Shown here: piece after piece, positions 9,212 through 19,504 of the stretch
Numbering within the stretch: the first letter of the stretch is position 1
How the letters are laid out: each line of letters begins with the position of its first letter
DNA from: Acidiferrobacter sp.
Lineage (GTDB): Bacteria > Pseudomonadota > Gammaproteobacteria > Acidiferrobacterales > Acidiferrobacteraceae
Reading direction: 5' to 3'
Assembly (NCBI GenBank): GCA_027449165.1
Contig: DAIDMD010000033.1
Coordinates: 1 to 40,381, forward strand
DNA length: 40,381 nucleotides
Translations under genes and position numbers: made by a program
Notes under the pieces: generated by a model
What the model was told of the DNA's origin: nothing
Seen by the model: the letters and a program-made list of their open reading frames with translations, nothing else
Database searches by the model: none

Positions 9212-9981
9212 CCGCGGACACCGTCATCGCCATGGAGCACGTGTCGACCCGGTTCGGGGATCACACCGTCCACGAGGACATCGATCTGCGGGTCGTTCGC
9301 GGCGAGATTCTCGGGCTCGTCGGGGGGTCGGGGAGCGGCAAGACGACCCTCGTGCGCGAGATGATAGGCCTCGATCAACCGAGTGCCGGGCATGTCAGCC
9401 TGTTCGGGGAACCCCTCGACCGGATCGACGCGGAGGCGCTCGCCGCGCTGCGCAACCGCTGCGGCGTGCTGTTCCAGGGCGGCGCACTTTTTAGCGCCTT
9501 GACTGTCTTCGAGAACGTGGCCTTTCCGCTCCAGGAATATCGCGTCATCGAGCACGCGCTGATCCGCGATCTCGTGTATATGAAGCTCAGGCAGGTGGGT
9601 CTCGACCCGGGGGTCGCAACGCGCCTGCCGGCCGAACTTTCCGGGGGCATGGTCAAGCGGGTGGCGCTTGCGCGGGCACTCGCCTTGGAGCCCGAACTCT
9701 TGTTTCTCGACGAACCGACCTCGGGACTCGATCCGGTCACCGCGCAGGCCTTCGTGCACCACCTCCAAGGCCTGCACCGGGAGCTCAGGTTTACCGCGGT
9801 GGTGATCACCCACGACCTCGACCTCATGCACGACCTCTGCACGGCGCTCGCGATCCTTGCCGACCACCGGATCGTGGCCCAAGGGACGCCGGCTGAGGTC
9901 GCTGCCAGCGGTCACCCGTTCGTGACGGCTATGTTCTCGGGCGAGCGGGGCCGTCGGGTGTTCGGGGCGATGGCGCCATGA
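9208..9981 (+). CDS. MlaF-like ABC transporter ATP-binding protein
   Basis: Walker A GGSGSGKTTL, signature LSGGMVKRVALARALA, Walker B LLFLDEPTSGLDP. Confidence 0.93.
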   Translation: MTADTVIAMEHVSTRFGDHTVHEDIDLRVVRGEILGLVGGSGSGKTTLVREMIGLDQPSAGHVSLFGEPLDRIDAEALAALRNRCGVLFQGGALFSALTVFENVAFPLQEYRVIEHALIRDLVYMKLRQVGLDPGVATRLPAELSGGMVKRVALARALALEPELLFLDEPTSGLDPVTAQAFVHHLQGLHRELRFTAVVITHDLDLMHDLCTALAILADHRIVAQGTPAEVAASGHPFVTAMFSGERGRRVFGAMAP

Positions 9982-10874
9982 ACAACCGGGCCTATGCGCT
10001 GCGCGCCGGCGCATTCGTCGTGGTCCTCACCGTGGCGATCGGGCTCGCGGCGTTCTGGATCGGCGGCGGCCACAAGCGCCGACTCCCCTACGTCGTGGTC
10101 ACCCAGGGCAGCGTGTTCGGGCTCAGGGCCCAGTCCACGGTCTTTTACCGGGGTATCGCCGCAGGCATCGTCAAGCACATCACCATGGACCCGCGCGATC
10201 CCCGCAAGATACTGATCGCCGTCGCCATCGATCGGGACATACCGGTCACGCACGGCACCTACGCGCAACTGAAGCTGCAAGGCCTCACCGGCATGTCCGC
10301 GCTCGAATTGAACACGACCGCGGACATGCGCCCGCTTGCGACCTCGGCTAGGCACCCCGGCCGCATCCCGATGCATCCGTCTTTACTGAGCCGCCTTACC
10401 CGCGCCGGCGCCGATACCGCCCAACAGCTCAGCCGACTGAGCCGCGATCTCGATCAGGCCCTGGACAGCGCCAATCGCCGGCACCTGGCGGCGGTGCTCG
10501 CGCACGCGGCGCAGGCGAGCCGCGAATGGACCGTATTGACCGCCCGGCTGAACCAGGCCGCCGCGCGCTTGCCGGACCTCGAAAACAAGACCGATACCGC
10601 GCTTGCGCAGATGGCCGGGCTCGCCGGCCAGGCACGGGCCTTGAGCATCCGCCTGAAACGCCTGAGCGCGACGGCGCAAGGGGCCGGCGACGTCGTCCTG
10701 ACGCGGACGCTGCCCAAGGTCGACCGGGCCCTGGACCGGCTGGCGAGCGCCGCCGCCGACGTCCAGCGCCTCAGCCGGTCGCTGCGCCACCACCCCCGCG
10801 AACTCTTGCTCGGCGCCCGCCCACTTGCGCCCGGACCGGGGGAGAAGGGCTACCAAGGGAGCACGACACCATGA
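9978..10874 (+). CDS. MCE/MlaD-family substrate-binding protein
   Basis: N-terminal TM helix, then YVVVTQGSVFGLRAQSTVFYRGIAAGIVKHITMDPRDPRKILIAVAIDRDIPVTHGTYAQLKLQGLTGMSALEL. Confidence 0.9.
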   Translation: MNNRAYALRAGAFVVVLTVAIGLAAFWIGGGHKRRLPYVVVTQGSVFGLRAQSTVFYRGIAAGIVKHITMDPRDPRKILIAVAIDRDIPVTHGTYAQLKLQGLTGMSALELNTTADMRPLATSARHPGRIPMHPSLLSRLTRAGADTAQQLSRLSRDLDQALDSANRRHLAAVLAHAAQASREWTVLTARLNQAAARLPDLENKTDTALAQMAGLAGQARALSIRLKRLSATAQGAGDVVLTRTLPKVDRALDRLASAAADVQRLSRSLRHHPRELLLGARPLAPGPGEKGYQGSTTP

Positions 10875-11462
10875 CGAAAGGCTCGAGGGCGGCCGCCCTC
10901 ATACTCGCCGCCGCGGGCGTGGCAGGCTGCAGCCTGTTCCCCTCGCGCGCGCCGGAGATGCTGACCGAGCATGACTTCGGACCGTTGCGCGCCCACATCC
11001 GCGCGCACCGCACCCCACCGGTCATCCTGCGCGTCAAGAGCGCGCCTTGGCTGTCCGGCACGGCCATCCATTACCGGCTGCTCTACCGGGACCCCACCGC
11101 GATCCACGTCTACGCGCAAAACCGCTGGGTCGCGCCGCCGCCCGCCCTGCTCAAGGCGCGCGTCCGCTGGCGGCTAGGCGCGGGACCCGTGCCGGGCGCG
11201 CCGGCGCCGGCGCGCATCGATCGCCTGGTCATCGTGCTGACGCGCTTCGACCAGGACTTCACGGCACCCGATCATGCCTTCGTGCGACTCACGGCCACGG
11301 CCCGGCTCTACAATGCGGCCACGGGCCGGCTCGTCGCCCAAAAGACCGTGGACCTAAAGCGCCGTTGCGCGCCCGACGCGCGCGGGGCGGTCATGGGCCT
11401 GAGCCGGCTTGCGCGGAGCGCGAGCGGCGCCTTCGCGCGGCTCGTTACGGGTCGGGCCGGCG

Positions 11463-11482
<20 letters not shown>
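10871..11482 (+). CDS. ABC-type transport auxiliary lipoprotein (PqiC-like)
   Basis: Lipobox AAAGVAGCSLFPS; HYRLLYRDPTAIHVYAQNRWVAPPPALL; last gene of the MCE operon. Confidence 0.78.
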
Positions 11483-12850
<1,368 letters not shown>

Positions 12851-12854
<4 letters not shown>

Positions 12855-13903
12855 AGTTCCGGCCTCAGAGGAAGAAATAACGTAAAGACCGTCCGCGAAG
12901 GACGGCTCGTGTATTCGATAAGTCCGCCATGGCGGCGCGCGATGTCCTGGGCGATCGAAAGCCCGAGCCCGGTGCCCGCGGCGTGCCCTGTGACCATCGG
13001 GTAAAACAGGGTGTCGCGCAGCGCCGGCGGGACGCCCGGCCCGTCGTCTTCCACTTCGGCGCGCAGCACGAGCTTGTGGCGCCGCTGGCCGATGGTGAAC
13101 TGGCGCTCGATACGCGACCGCAGGATGACCGTGCGGCTCGGGGCCTGCACCGCGTTGCGGACGAGATTCAAGGCCGCCTGCACGAGCTGATCCGGATCGC
13201 CCGGAAACTCGGGGATGCTCGGATCGTAGTCGCGCCGTAAGACGATGCCTTCCCCGACCTCGGCCAGGATCAACGACCGCACATGCTCCAGGATCTGGTG
13301 GATATTGACCTGGGCCTGCAGATAGGGGCGGGTCGGACCTGCCAACCGGTCCACGAGCCCCTGCAGCCGGTCCGCCTCGCGGATGATGATGCGGGTGTAC
13401 TCCCGCTCGGTCTCGGACAACTTGCGCTCGAGAAGCTGCGCGGCGCCGCGCAGCCCGCCGAGCGGGTTCTTGATCTCATGCGCCAGACCGCGCACCACCG
13501 CCCGCTGCGCGAGGTGGCGGTCGACGAGCTCCTCCTCCTGGGCTAGGCGGCGCAGCCGGTCGACCTGATTGAGCTCGAGCAGCAACGCCGCGCCACAGGT
13601 CCCGGGCGCACCGGCCAACATCGCGGTGACGGTCATATCCACGATCACCTCGCGTCCGGGCAACGGCAAGGGCAGGCCGCGGCGGGTGAACGAATGGGCG
13701 GTTTGCAGGGTGTCGGCGAACAGGCCGGCGAGCGGCGTGGTCTGGGGCCATAGCCGTTCGAGTTGTTGCCCGACCATCTGCTTGGCGCTCAGCTCGAACA
13801 GCATTTCGCCCGCCGGATTCACAGCCTGCAGGCGCAACGCGGCATCCGCGACAACGACAGCGGTCGTCAAGTTTTCTACGATGCTTTCGGCATGACTCAC
13901 CAC
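12851..13903 (-). CDS. ntrB: Nitrogen regulation sensor kinase NtrB
   Basis: PAS-like N terminus ENLTTAVVVADAALRLQAVNPAGEMLF, H-box AHEIKNPLGGLRGAAQLLE, HATPase motifs; 4-nt overlap with ntrC. Confidence 0.93.
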
Positions 13904-13915
13904 GATCTCCCCACG

Positions 13916-13931
13916 GCAAGATTCGGGCCAA
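13916..13931 (-). promoter_or_regulatory. Candidate sigma54 -24/-12 promoter upstream of ntrB
   Basis: Minus strand reads TTGGCCCGAATCTTGC, close to TTGGCACG-N4-TTGC with the canonical 10-bp GG-to-GC spacing. Confidence 0.5.
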
Positions 13932-13990
13932 TAACGCCTGTACCAAAATACGCCATTAATGCCAAAGCAACCATCCCATAATGGGGCAGG

Positions 13991-14007
13991 TGCACCATAT
14001 TAGTGCA
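13991..14007. promoter_or_regulatory. Candidate NtrC-binding site
   Basis: TGCACCATATTAGTGCA fits TGCAC-N7-GTGCA and matches TGCACCA-N3-TGGTGCA with one mismatch. Confidence 0.65.
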
Positions 14008-14030
14008 AATAAACGGCTCTCTTGCGTTAA

Positions 14031-15332
14031 ATGACAATGAATCTTATTATTGTTACCGGTTATCCAGGTTGCTCGCCTATGCCCTTGCCACGTCGCCGCT
14101 CCGATACATGGCGCAAGCCATGGCGCATGGCATTGGCCGTGCTGGGGCCGGGGTTGGTGGTCATGCTGGCCGATACCGATGCCGGCAGCGTGATTACCGC
14201 GGCGCAGAGCGGCGCCCAGTGGGGCTATAAGCTGTTGCTGCTCCAGGCCGTGCTGATCCCCATCCTCTCTATCGTCCAGGAACTGACCGTGCGCCTTGGG
14301 GTCGCCACCGGCAAGGGCCATGGCGAGCTGATCGCCAAGCGCTTCGGCCGCGGGTGGGCCTGGTTATCGGTCGGGACCCTGGCACTGTCCTGTCTCGGGG
14401 CGCTCCTGACGGAGTTGAGCGGCATGGCCGGCGTCGGCCTGCTGTTCGGCGTCCCGCGATGGATCACCATGGCGGCCCTGGTCGGCGGCCTCATCGTCAT
14501 GGTGTGGACGGCCTCCTATGCCGGCGTCGAGCGCGTGGCGCTGGCGGTCGGCGCCTTCGAACTCGCCTTCCTGGCGGTCGCCTTGCGCACCCACCAGGCC
14601 CTGGGGTCGATCTGGCGTCACAGCCTGCATATCCCGTTTCATGACGGGGGCTATCTCTACCTCGCCGCGGCCAACGTCGGCGCCGTGATCATGCCGTGGA
14701 TGGTGTTTTACCAACAATCGGCGGTGGTCGACAAGAAACTGCGCATAGAGCACCTGAAGATGGCGCGCATCGACACGGCCGTAGGCGCGGTCGTCACCCA
14801 GCTGATCATGGCCTCGGTGCTGATCGCGACCGCCGCCACCATAGGGCAAAGCAACCCGAACGCCCCGCTCGATACCGTCCAGCAGATCGCCGAGGCCTTG
14901 ACGCCCTTTCTGGGGGAACGCACCGGGCGACTGCTCTTCGCCCTGGGGATGAGCGGCGCGGCGGTGGTGGCCACGATCGTGGTCTCGCTCACGGCGGCCC
15001 GCGGGGTGGGCGAGGTCATGGGCTTCAAGCACTCCCTCGAGCACCATCCCCGCGAGGCCCCCTGGTTCTACGGGATCTACACGGTGTTGCTTGTCGCCGG
15101 CGGGGTCCTGGTGGCATCCGACGTGAACCTGGTCTCTCTGGGGGTCGCGATGGAGGTCATGAACGCCATCCTGCTCCCCATCGTCCTGGGCTTCCTGTAT
15201 CTGTTGGCGCGCCACGCCCTGCCGGGCCCCTTGCGCCTCCAAGGGCCTTACGCGCGATTCGTGCTCGCAGTCATCACGATTACCGCGGGGTTTGGTCTCT
15301 ACGCCGCGATCAATGGCATCGCCGTCGCCTGA
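14031..15332 (+). CDS. Divergent NRAMP-family metal ion transporter
   Basis: Multi-TM protein: LGPGLVVMLADTDAGSVITAAQSGAQWGYKLLLLQAVLIPILSIVQELTVRLG...GAVIMPWMVFYQQSAVVDK. Start uncertain (14079 or later possible). Confidence 0.8.
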   Translation: MTMNLIIVTGYPGCSPMPLPRRRSDTWRKPWRMALAVLGPGLVVMLADTDAGSVITAAQSGAQWGYKLLLLQAVLIPILSIVQELTVRLGVATGKGHGELIAKRFGRGWAWLSVGTLALSCLGALLTELSGMAGVGLLFGVPRWITMAALVGGLIVMVWTASYAGVERVALAVGAFELAFLAVALRTHQALGSIWRHSLHIPFHDGGYLYLAAANVGAVIMPWMVFYQQSAVVDKKLRIEHLKMARIDTAVGAVVTQLIMASVLIATAATIGQSNPNAPLDTVQQIAEALTPFLGERTGRLLFALGMSGAAVVATIVVSLTAARGVGEVMGFKHSLEHHPREAPWFYGIYTVLLVAGGVLVASDVNLVSLGVAMEVMNAILLPIVLGFLYLLARHALPGPLRLQGPYARFVLAVITITAGFGLYAAINGIAVA

Positions 15333-15349
15333 CCGGCCGCGCCAAGGAG

Positions 15350-15640
15350 CGCCATGCGAACAACGCAACCCAGGCCTTCCGTCCCCGCCCAGGAAACGGC
15401 CATCGCCCGCGCGGTGGCCTCGGTGAGCGGCAGCGCCTGACCTTGGACATAGGGCCAGGGCCCGGCGCAGGCCGAGATCCGCCGCCGGCCAGACCGACCG
15501 CACCCCGAGGCCCCGCATCAGGACCGAGGCCGCCGTCCATGGCCCGATCCCCGGGAAACGGGTCAACGCGGCCGTGACCTCGGCCGGGGGGAGGGCGGCA
15601 AGCGGCGGGGGCCTGCCCCTGCGCCAATCCCCTAACGCAA
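15350..15640 (-). pseudogene. Remnant of DNA-3-methyladenine glycosylase II (AlkA) C terminus
   Basis: Minus-strand LAALPPAEVTAALTRFPGIGPWTAASVLMRGLGVRSVWPAADLGLRRALAL is an HhH-GPD segment with no N-terminal half. A second AlkA-end-like stretch (KAWVALFAWRSLA) lies in another frame. Confidence 0.65.
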
Positions 15641-16138
15641 GACCGCCACGTCCACGCCCTCGGCGGCGAGCAGCCGGCGTTTCATCGCAGGACCCCCATC
15701 GGAATACTGCCCGAGCCGCCGGCCGGCGCCTACCACCCGGTGGCAGGGGATCAAGAGGGGAAGGGGGTTGGCCGCAAGCGCGCTGCCGACGGCGCGGGCC
15801 GAGCGCGGCCGGCCTATGGCGGCGGCGATCTCGCCATAGGTCCGCGTCTGGCCGCGCCCGATGGCGCGGGTCGCGGCCAGCACGGCGCATTGAAAGGGTG
15901 TCTTGCCTATGAGGCCGACCGGGCCCTCATAGGCCTGCCCGCGATCGACGACCGCGCGCACCGCGGCCTTGAGGGCGCCCGAGGCCTCGGGATCCTGCCG
16001 CAAGGGGCCGGCCGCCACGCTCCGGGCCCAGGCTTGGCATTCCTCGAGGGAACCGAGCGACACGTAGAAGGGGCACAGCGCACGGTAGACGATCCAGATC
16101 ACGCCCAGGCGCCGGGTCTTGACCGAAGACCAACACAT
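15632..16138 (-). CDS. ogt: Methylated-DNA-[protein]-cysteine S-methyltransferase
   Basis: GKTPFQCAVLAATRAIGRGQTRTYGEIAAAIGRPRSARAVGSALAANPLPLLIPCHRVVGAGRRLGQYSDG; PCHRV active site. Confidence 0.93.
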   Translation of the reverse strand: MCWSSVKTRRLGVIWIVYRALCPFYVSLGSLEECQAWARSVAAGPLRQDPEASGALKAAVRAVVDRGQAYEGPVGLIGKTPFQCAVLAATRAIGRGQTRTYGEIAAAIGRPRSARAVGSALAANPLPLLIPCHRVVGAGRRLGQYSDGGPAMKRRLLAAEGVDVAVLR

Positions 16139-16181
16139 CGGCTCCCGCTCAGGGGCAGACCGCCTTCGGACGCCGCGACCG

Positions 16182-17561
16182 TCAATCATCGTCGCGCACG
16201 AATAGCCGTTGCGCCGGCCGCGCCCCGGCGCGACGCTGCCAGGTCCCATAGAGCAACCCGCCGAGCGCGAGATAGACGAGAAAACCGTAAGCCGCCATCA
16301 AGGGAACCCCCTTTGCCCCCCAGAAGTTCTCCGCGAAGACATATACCAGGAGCGGGCCCGCAAGCGCCAGGGCGGCGAGCGCCGGCCGCGACGGGACCAG
16401 GCCGCGACGCCGCCGCAGCACGGGGACTGCGATCATCGCGAAGAGATAGATCAGGATAAACCCGAGGGCGGTAAAGACGCCGAAGAGGTCGACGATGGCA
16501 AGCGGTGACCACGCGAGCGCCCCGGCCAGGACCGCGAATCCGCAAGTCAGGGCGCCGAGCATGTGCAGGGCCGCCGCCGGGGTGCCGTGGCGGCCCACCC
16601 CGCCCAAGGCGGCCGGGAGCACCTCGTGGCGTCCCATCGAGTACAGGAGGCGCCCGAGGCTGTTCATGGTGGCGATGGTGGCGCTGAAGGCGGCGATGGC
16701 CATGGCGGCATCGGAGGCCAGCGCGAACATCGGCAGGCCCTCCTTCAAGGCCAACGCGCTAAGCGGCGCCGCAGTCTGCGCGAGCTCCCGGACGTGGCCG
16801 CCGAACCCGACGACCTCGACGTAGGCCATGAAGACGTAAAACGCCAGACACACCACCACCGCCGCGAAAATGGCCCGGGGGATATCGCGGGCCGGGGCAT
16901 GGGCCTCGCGCCCGAAATTGGCCGCGGTCTCGAATCCGCCGTAGGCGAGGATGCTGAGCGTCATGGCCTGGAAAAACGGCCCGGGCGTGAACCGGCCGCG
17001 CCAATGGCCCAGGGCCGGGCCGGGGGCCTGCCACAAGGTCCAGGCCCCGATCGCCAGGATGATCATCACAGACAGCGCCTCGACGAGCAGGCTGTAGCGC
17101 GCCGCCAGCTCGACGTCGCGGACGGTCAACGCCCAGGCGATGGCGGCGAAGACCGAGGCGGCCCAGGGCCAGGGGAGGGCCACGCCGACGATGGCCAGCG
17201 CCTTCGCGACGAATAGCCCGCCTACGACCGGCGCCGCGAGCAACGCCCCGAGATAGCCCCCGGTCATCGCCCAGCCGCTCAGCACCCCGGCCAGGGGGTG
17301 GAGGCAACGGCTTACCGAGACGAACAGCGACCCGGCGGCGGGTGCCTCATGGGCCAACGTCGCCACTTGCGCGGCCACCAGCAGCATGACGAGGCCCACG
17401 ACCAGATAGACCGCCCAGCTCAAAAGGCCGCCCTGCGCGACCACGAGCGAGATCGTCACGGTGGCCATGGCCGAGGGCGTGATATTGGCGATGGCGTGGC
17501 CGAGGATCTCGACAAACGAGACGCGATCGGCGGCAAGCCGCGGCGAGGCGATTTCGGGCAT
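16182..17561 (-). CDS. APC family permease
   Basis: About 12 TM segments; ILAYGGFETAANFGREAHAPARDIPRAIFAAV is typical of APC amino-acid permeases. Confidence 0.87.
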   Translation of the reverse strand: MPEIASPRLAADRVSFVEILGHAIANITPSAMATVTISLVVAQGGLLSWAVYLVVGLVMLLVAAQVATLAHEAPAAGSLFVSVSRCLHPLAGVLSGWAMTGGYLGALLAAPVVGGLFVAKALAIVGVALPWPWAASVFAAIAWALTVRDVELAARYSLLVEALSVMIILAIGAWTLWQAPGPALGHWRGRFTPGPFFQAMTLSILAYGGFETAANFGREAHAPARDIPRAIFAAVVVCLAFYVFMAYVEVVGFGGHVRELAQTAAPLSALALKEGLPMFALASDAAMAIAAFSATIATMNSLGRLLYSMGRHEVLPAALGGVGRHGTPAAALHMLGALTCGFAVLAGALAWSPLAIVDLFGVFTALGFILIYLFAMIAVPVLRRRRGLVPSRPALAALALAGPLLVYVFAENFWGAKGVPLMAAYGFLVYLALGGLLYGTWQRRAGARPAQRLFVRDDD

Positions 17562-17722
17562 GGGGCATTGTGCCGAGGATCGGCGCCCGGCACCAGGGGC
17601 CGGGGGCGCAGTCCGCCGCCAGGCGCCGGCCCCCGATGACGGGACGGCCAGCCGGGTCGCCGCGCCGGCCGGCCGCGGGTAGCGCCCTTGCCGACAGATT
17701 ACCGGCGGCGCAGAGTACCGGC

Positions 17723-18670
17723 ATGCGTCATGACGTGGTGGTTTATCAGGGCGAGGCCCTGGGGCGTTACGGCTTCGGCGAGGGTCATCCCTTCGGGCCC
17801 AACCGCCTGGCAGCCTTTCTCGCGGGGCTTGCGCACGAAGGCCTCGACCGGGCCGTCACGCCCGGGGCGCCGGTGGCGGCCGATGAGGCGGCCTTGTCGC
17901 TCTTCCATGACGCGGCCTACATCCGGCACGTGCGCCTCCGATCGCTGAGCGGCGGGGGGTTTCTCGACCAGGGAGACACGCCGGCGCCCGCCGGGATCTT
18001 CGATGCCGGCGGGCATGTCGTAGGATCGGTACTGGACGGCGCCGACCGGTTGCTGCGCGGCACGGCGGCACGGGTGTTCGTACCGATCGCGGGTCTCCAT
18101 CACGCCCGGCGCGCCCGGGCCGCCGGCTTTTGCGTCTTCAACGACGCCGGGGTCGCGATCGAATATCTGAAGCGCGCGGGCCTTGTGCGGATCGCCTATG
18201 TGGACATCGACGCCCATCACGGCGACGGCGTCTATTACGAGTTCGAGGACGATCCCTGCGTGTTCGGGGTCGACATCCACGAGGACGGCCGTTTCCTTTA
18301 TCCGGGGACCGGCGGCCGGCAGGAGCGGGGGCTGGGCGCCGCGCACGGCCGCAAACTCAACATCCCGCTCGCGCCGGGGGCGACGGATCGGGATTTCCTC
18401 GCGGCCTGGGACGAGACGGAAGAGTTCCTGCGTGCGGCCCGCCCCGAGATCATCCTCCTGCAGGCGGGGGCCGACAGCATCGCCGGGGATCCCCTGACCC
18501 ATCTCGCCCTGACGCCCGAGGCGCACCGCCACGCCGCCGCGCGCCTCTGCACCCTCGCCGGCGAATACGCAGACGGCCGGGTCCTGGTGATGGGCGGCGG
18601 CGGATATCATCTCGGCAACGTCGCCGCGGCCTGGACGGCGGTGGTGGGCGCGCTCGTCGCCGATCGCTGA
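17723..18670 (+). CDS. Histone deacetylase / AcuC family hydrolase
   Basis: HHARRARAAGFCVFNDAGVAIEYL, YVDIDAHHGDGVYYEF, LLQAGADSIAGDPL, GGGGYH motifs. Confidence 0.92.
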   Translation: MRHDVVVYQGEALGRYGFGEGHPFGPNRLAAFLAGLAHEGLDRAVTPGAPVAADEAALSLFHDAAYIRHVRLRSLSGGGFLDQGDTPAPAGIFDAGGHVVGSVLDGADRLLRGTAARVFVPIAGLHHARRARAAGFCVFNDAGVAIEYLKRAGLVRIAYVDIDAHHGDGVYYEFEDDPCVFGVDIHEDGRFLYPGTGGRQERGLGAAHGRKLNIPLAPGATDRDFLAAWDETEEFLRAARPEIILLQAGADSIAGDPLTHLALTPEAHRHAAARLCTLAGEYADGRVLVMGGGGYHLGNVAAAWTAVVGALVADR

Positions 18671-18775
18671 ACGCCTACCGGCCGGTCGGGCCCGCCGAAA
18701 ACCCCGCGCGGCCGGGGGCGCCAAGGTCCGGACGCAGCCGGAGGCTCGCGGCACGCCCGCCATGGGCCGGCATCT

Positions 18776-19135
18776 TCAGGACTGGGCCTTCACCAAGGCG
18801 GCCAGCGTTTCCTTCATGGCCAATCGTTGGCCCTGCGGCAGCTCCATCCACAACCGCGCCACCGCCACCGCCTCGTCGCTCAAGGCCGGCTCCCCATGGT
18901 AGCGCTCGGGGGTCTCGTGGACCGCCACCTCGAGCGCCCCCTCGCCCAACAACAGCCACTCGGCGTTGACCCCGAGGGCGCGGGCGATTTCCACCACGCT
19001 GCGAGGCCTGCGAACATGGCCGGCCTCGATGAATTGGATGGCCTGCGGCCGCAGCTTCACGCGCCGCGCAAGCTCGGATTGCGAGAGGCCTAGCCGCTCG
19101 CGGGCATAGCGCAGGCGCTTGGCCAGTGTGTCCAT
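18776..19135 (-). CDS. XRE-family transcriptional regulator
   Basis: HTH: LAKRLRYARERLGLSQSELARRVKLRPQAIQFIEAGHVRRPRSVVEIARALGV. Confidence 0.88.
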   Translation of the reverse strand: MDTLAKRLRYARERLGLSQSELARRVKLRPQAIQFIEAGHVRRPRSVVEIARALGVNAEWLLLGEGALEVAVHETPERYHGEPALSDEAVAVARLWMELPQGQRLAMKETLAALVKAQS

Positions 19136-19181
19136 GGCGTGAGTCTACAAAAAGCCGCCGGACCCGACCTTGCCAATGCCC

Positions 19182-19193
19182 TTGTATCTACAA
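19182..19193. promoter_or_regulatory. Candidate operator of the divergent XRE pair
   Basis: Perfect inverted repeat TTGTA-TC-TACAA in the intergenic region; TCTACAA also occurs at 19144-19150. Confidence 0.45.
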
Positions 19194-19206
19194 TACTATT
19201 TGTGGC

Positions 19207-19458
19207 ATGGTGCACAGCCTCGAGCGGGACTATCTCGCCGCCAATCTGAGGCGGGCCAGACAGGCCCGCGGCCTGACGCAAGACGACATCGCCGCCTTAA
19301 GCGGCGTCAACCGTGCCTACGTCAGCGACCTGGAGCGCGGCAAGCGCAATATCGGAATCGACTGTATCGGAAGAATCGCCGCGGCGCTCGAGGTGCCTGC
19401 GGCGTCGTTGCTGCTGCCCGCCGAAAGGACCCGGACGCCCGGCGACCGTTCGGCGTAA
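19207..19458 (+). CDS. XRE-family regulator (controller-protein-like)
   Basis: LAANLRRARQARGLTQDDIAALSGVNRAYVSDLERGKRNIGIDCIGRIAAALEVPAASLL. Confidence 0.88.
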   Translation: MVHSLERDYLAANLRRARQARGLTQDDIAALSGVNRAYVSDLERGKRNIGIDCIGRIAAALEVPAASLLLPAERTRTPGDRSA

Positions 19459-19465
19459 ACCCAAA

Positions 19466-19495
19466 CGGCGGGCGCGCGGCAGACGCGGCCCGCCG
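19466..19495. terminator. GC-rich hairpin between convergent xre and hdrB genes
   Basis: CGGCGGGC...GCCCGCCG 8-bp perfect stem with further inner pairing; no U tract visible. Confidence 0.4.
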
Positions 19496-19504
19496 GGGCC
19501 GGCC

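Noticed and set aside
14010-14030. Possible sigma54 promoter GGCTCTCTTGC facing the NRAMP gene
   Set aside because: GG to GC spacing is 7 bp rather than 10, so it does not fit a -24/-12 element.
14364-15890. 508-aa minus-strand ORF
   Set aside because: A composite of ogt antiframe, the alkA remnant and NRAMP antisense; only the HhH-GPD strip is meaningful.
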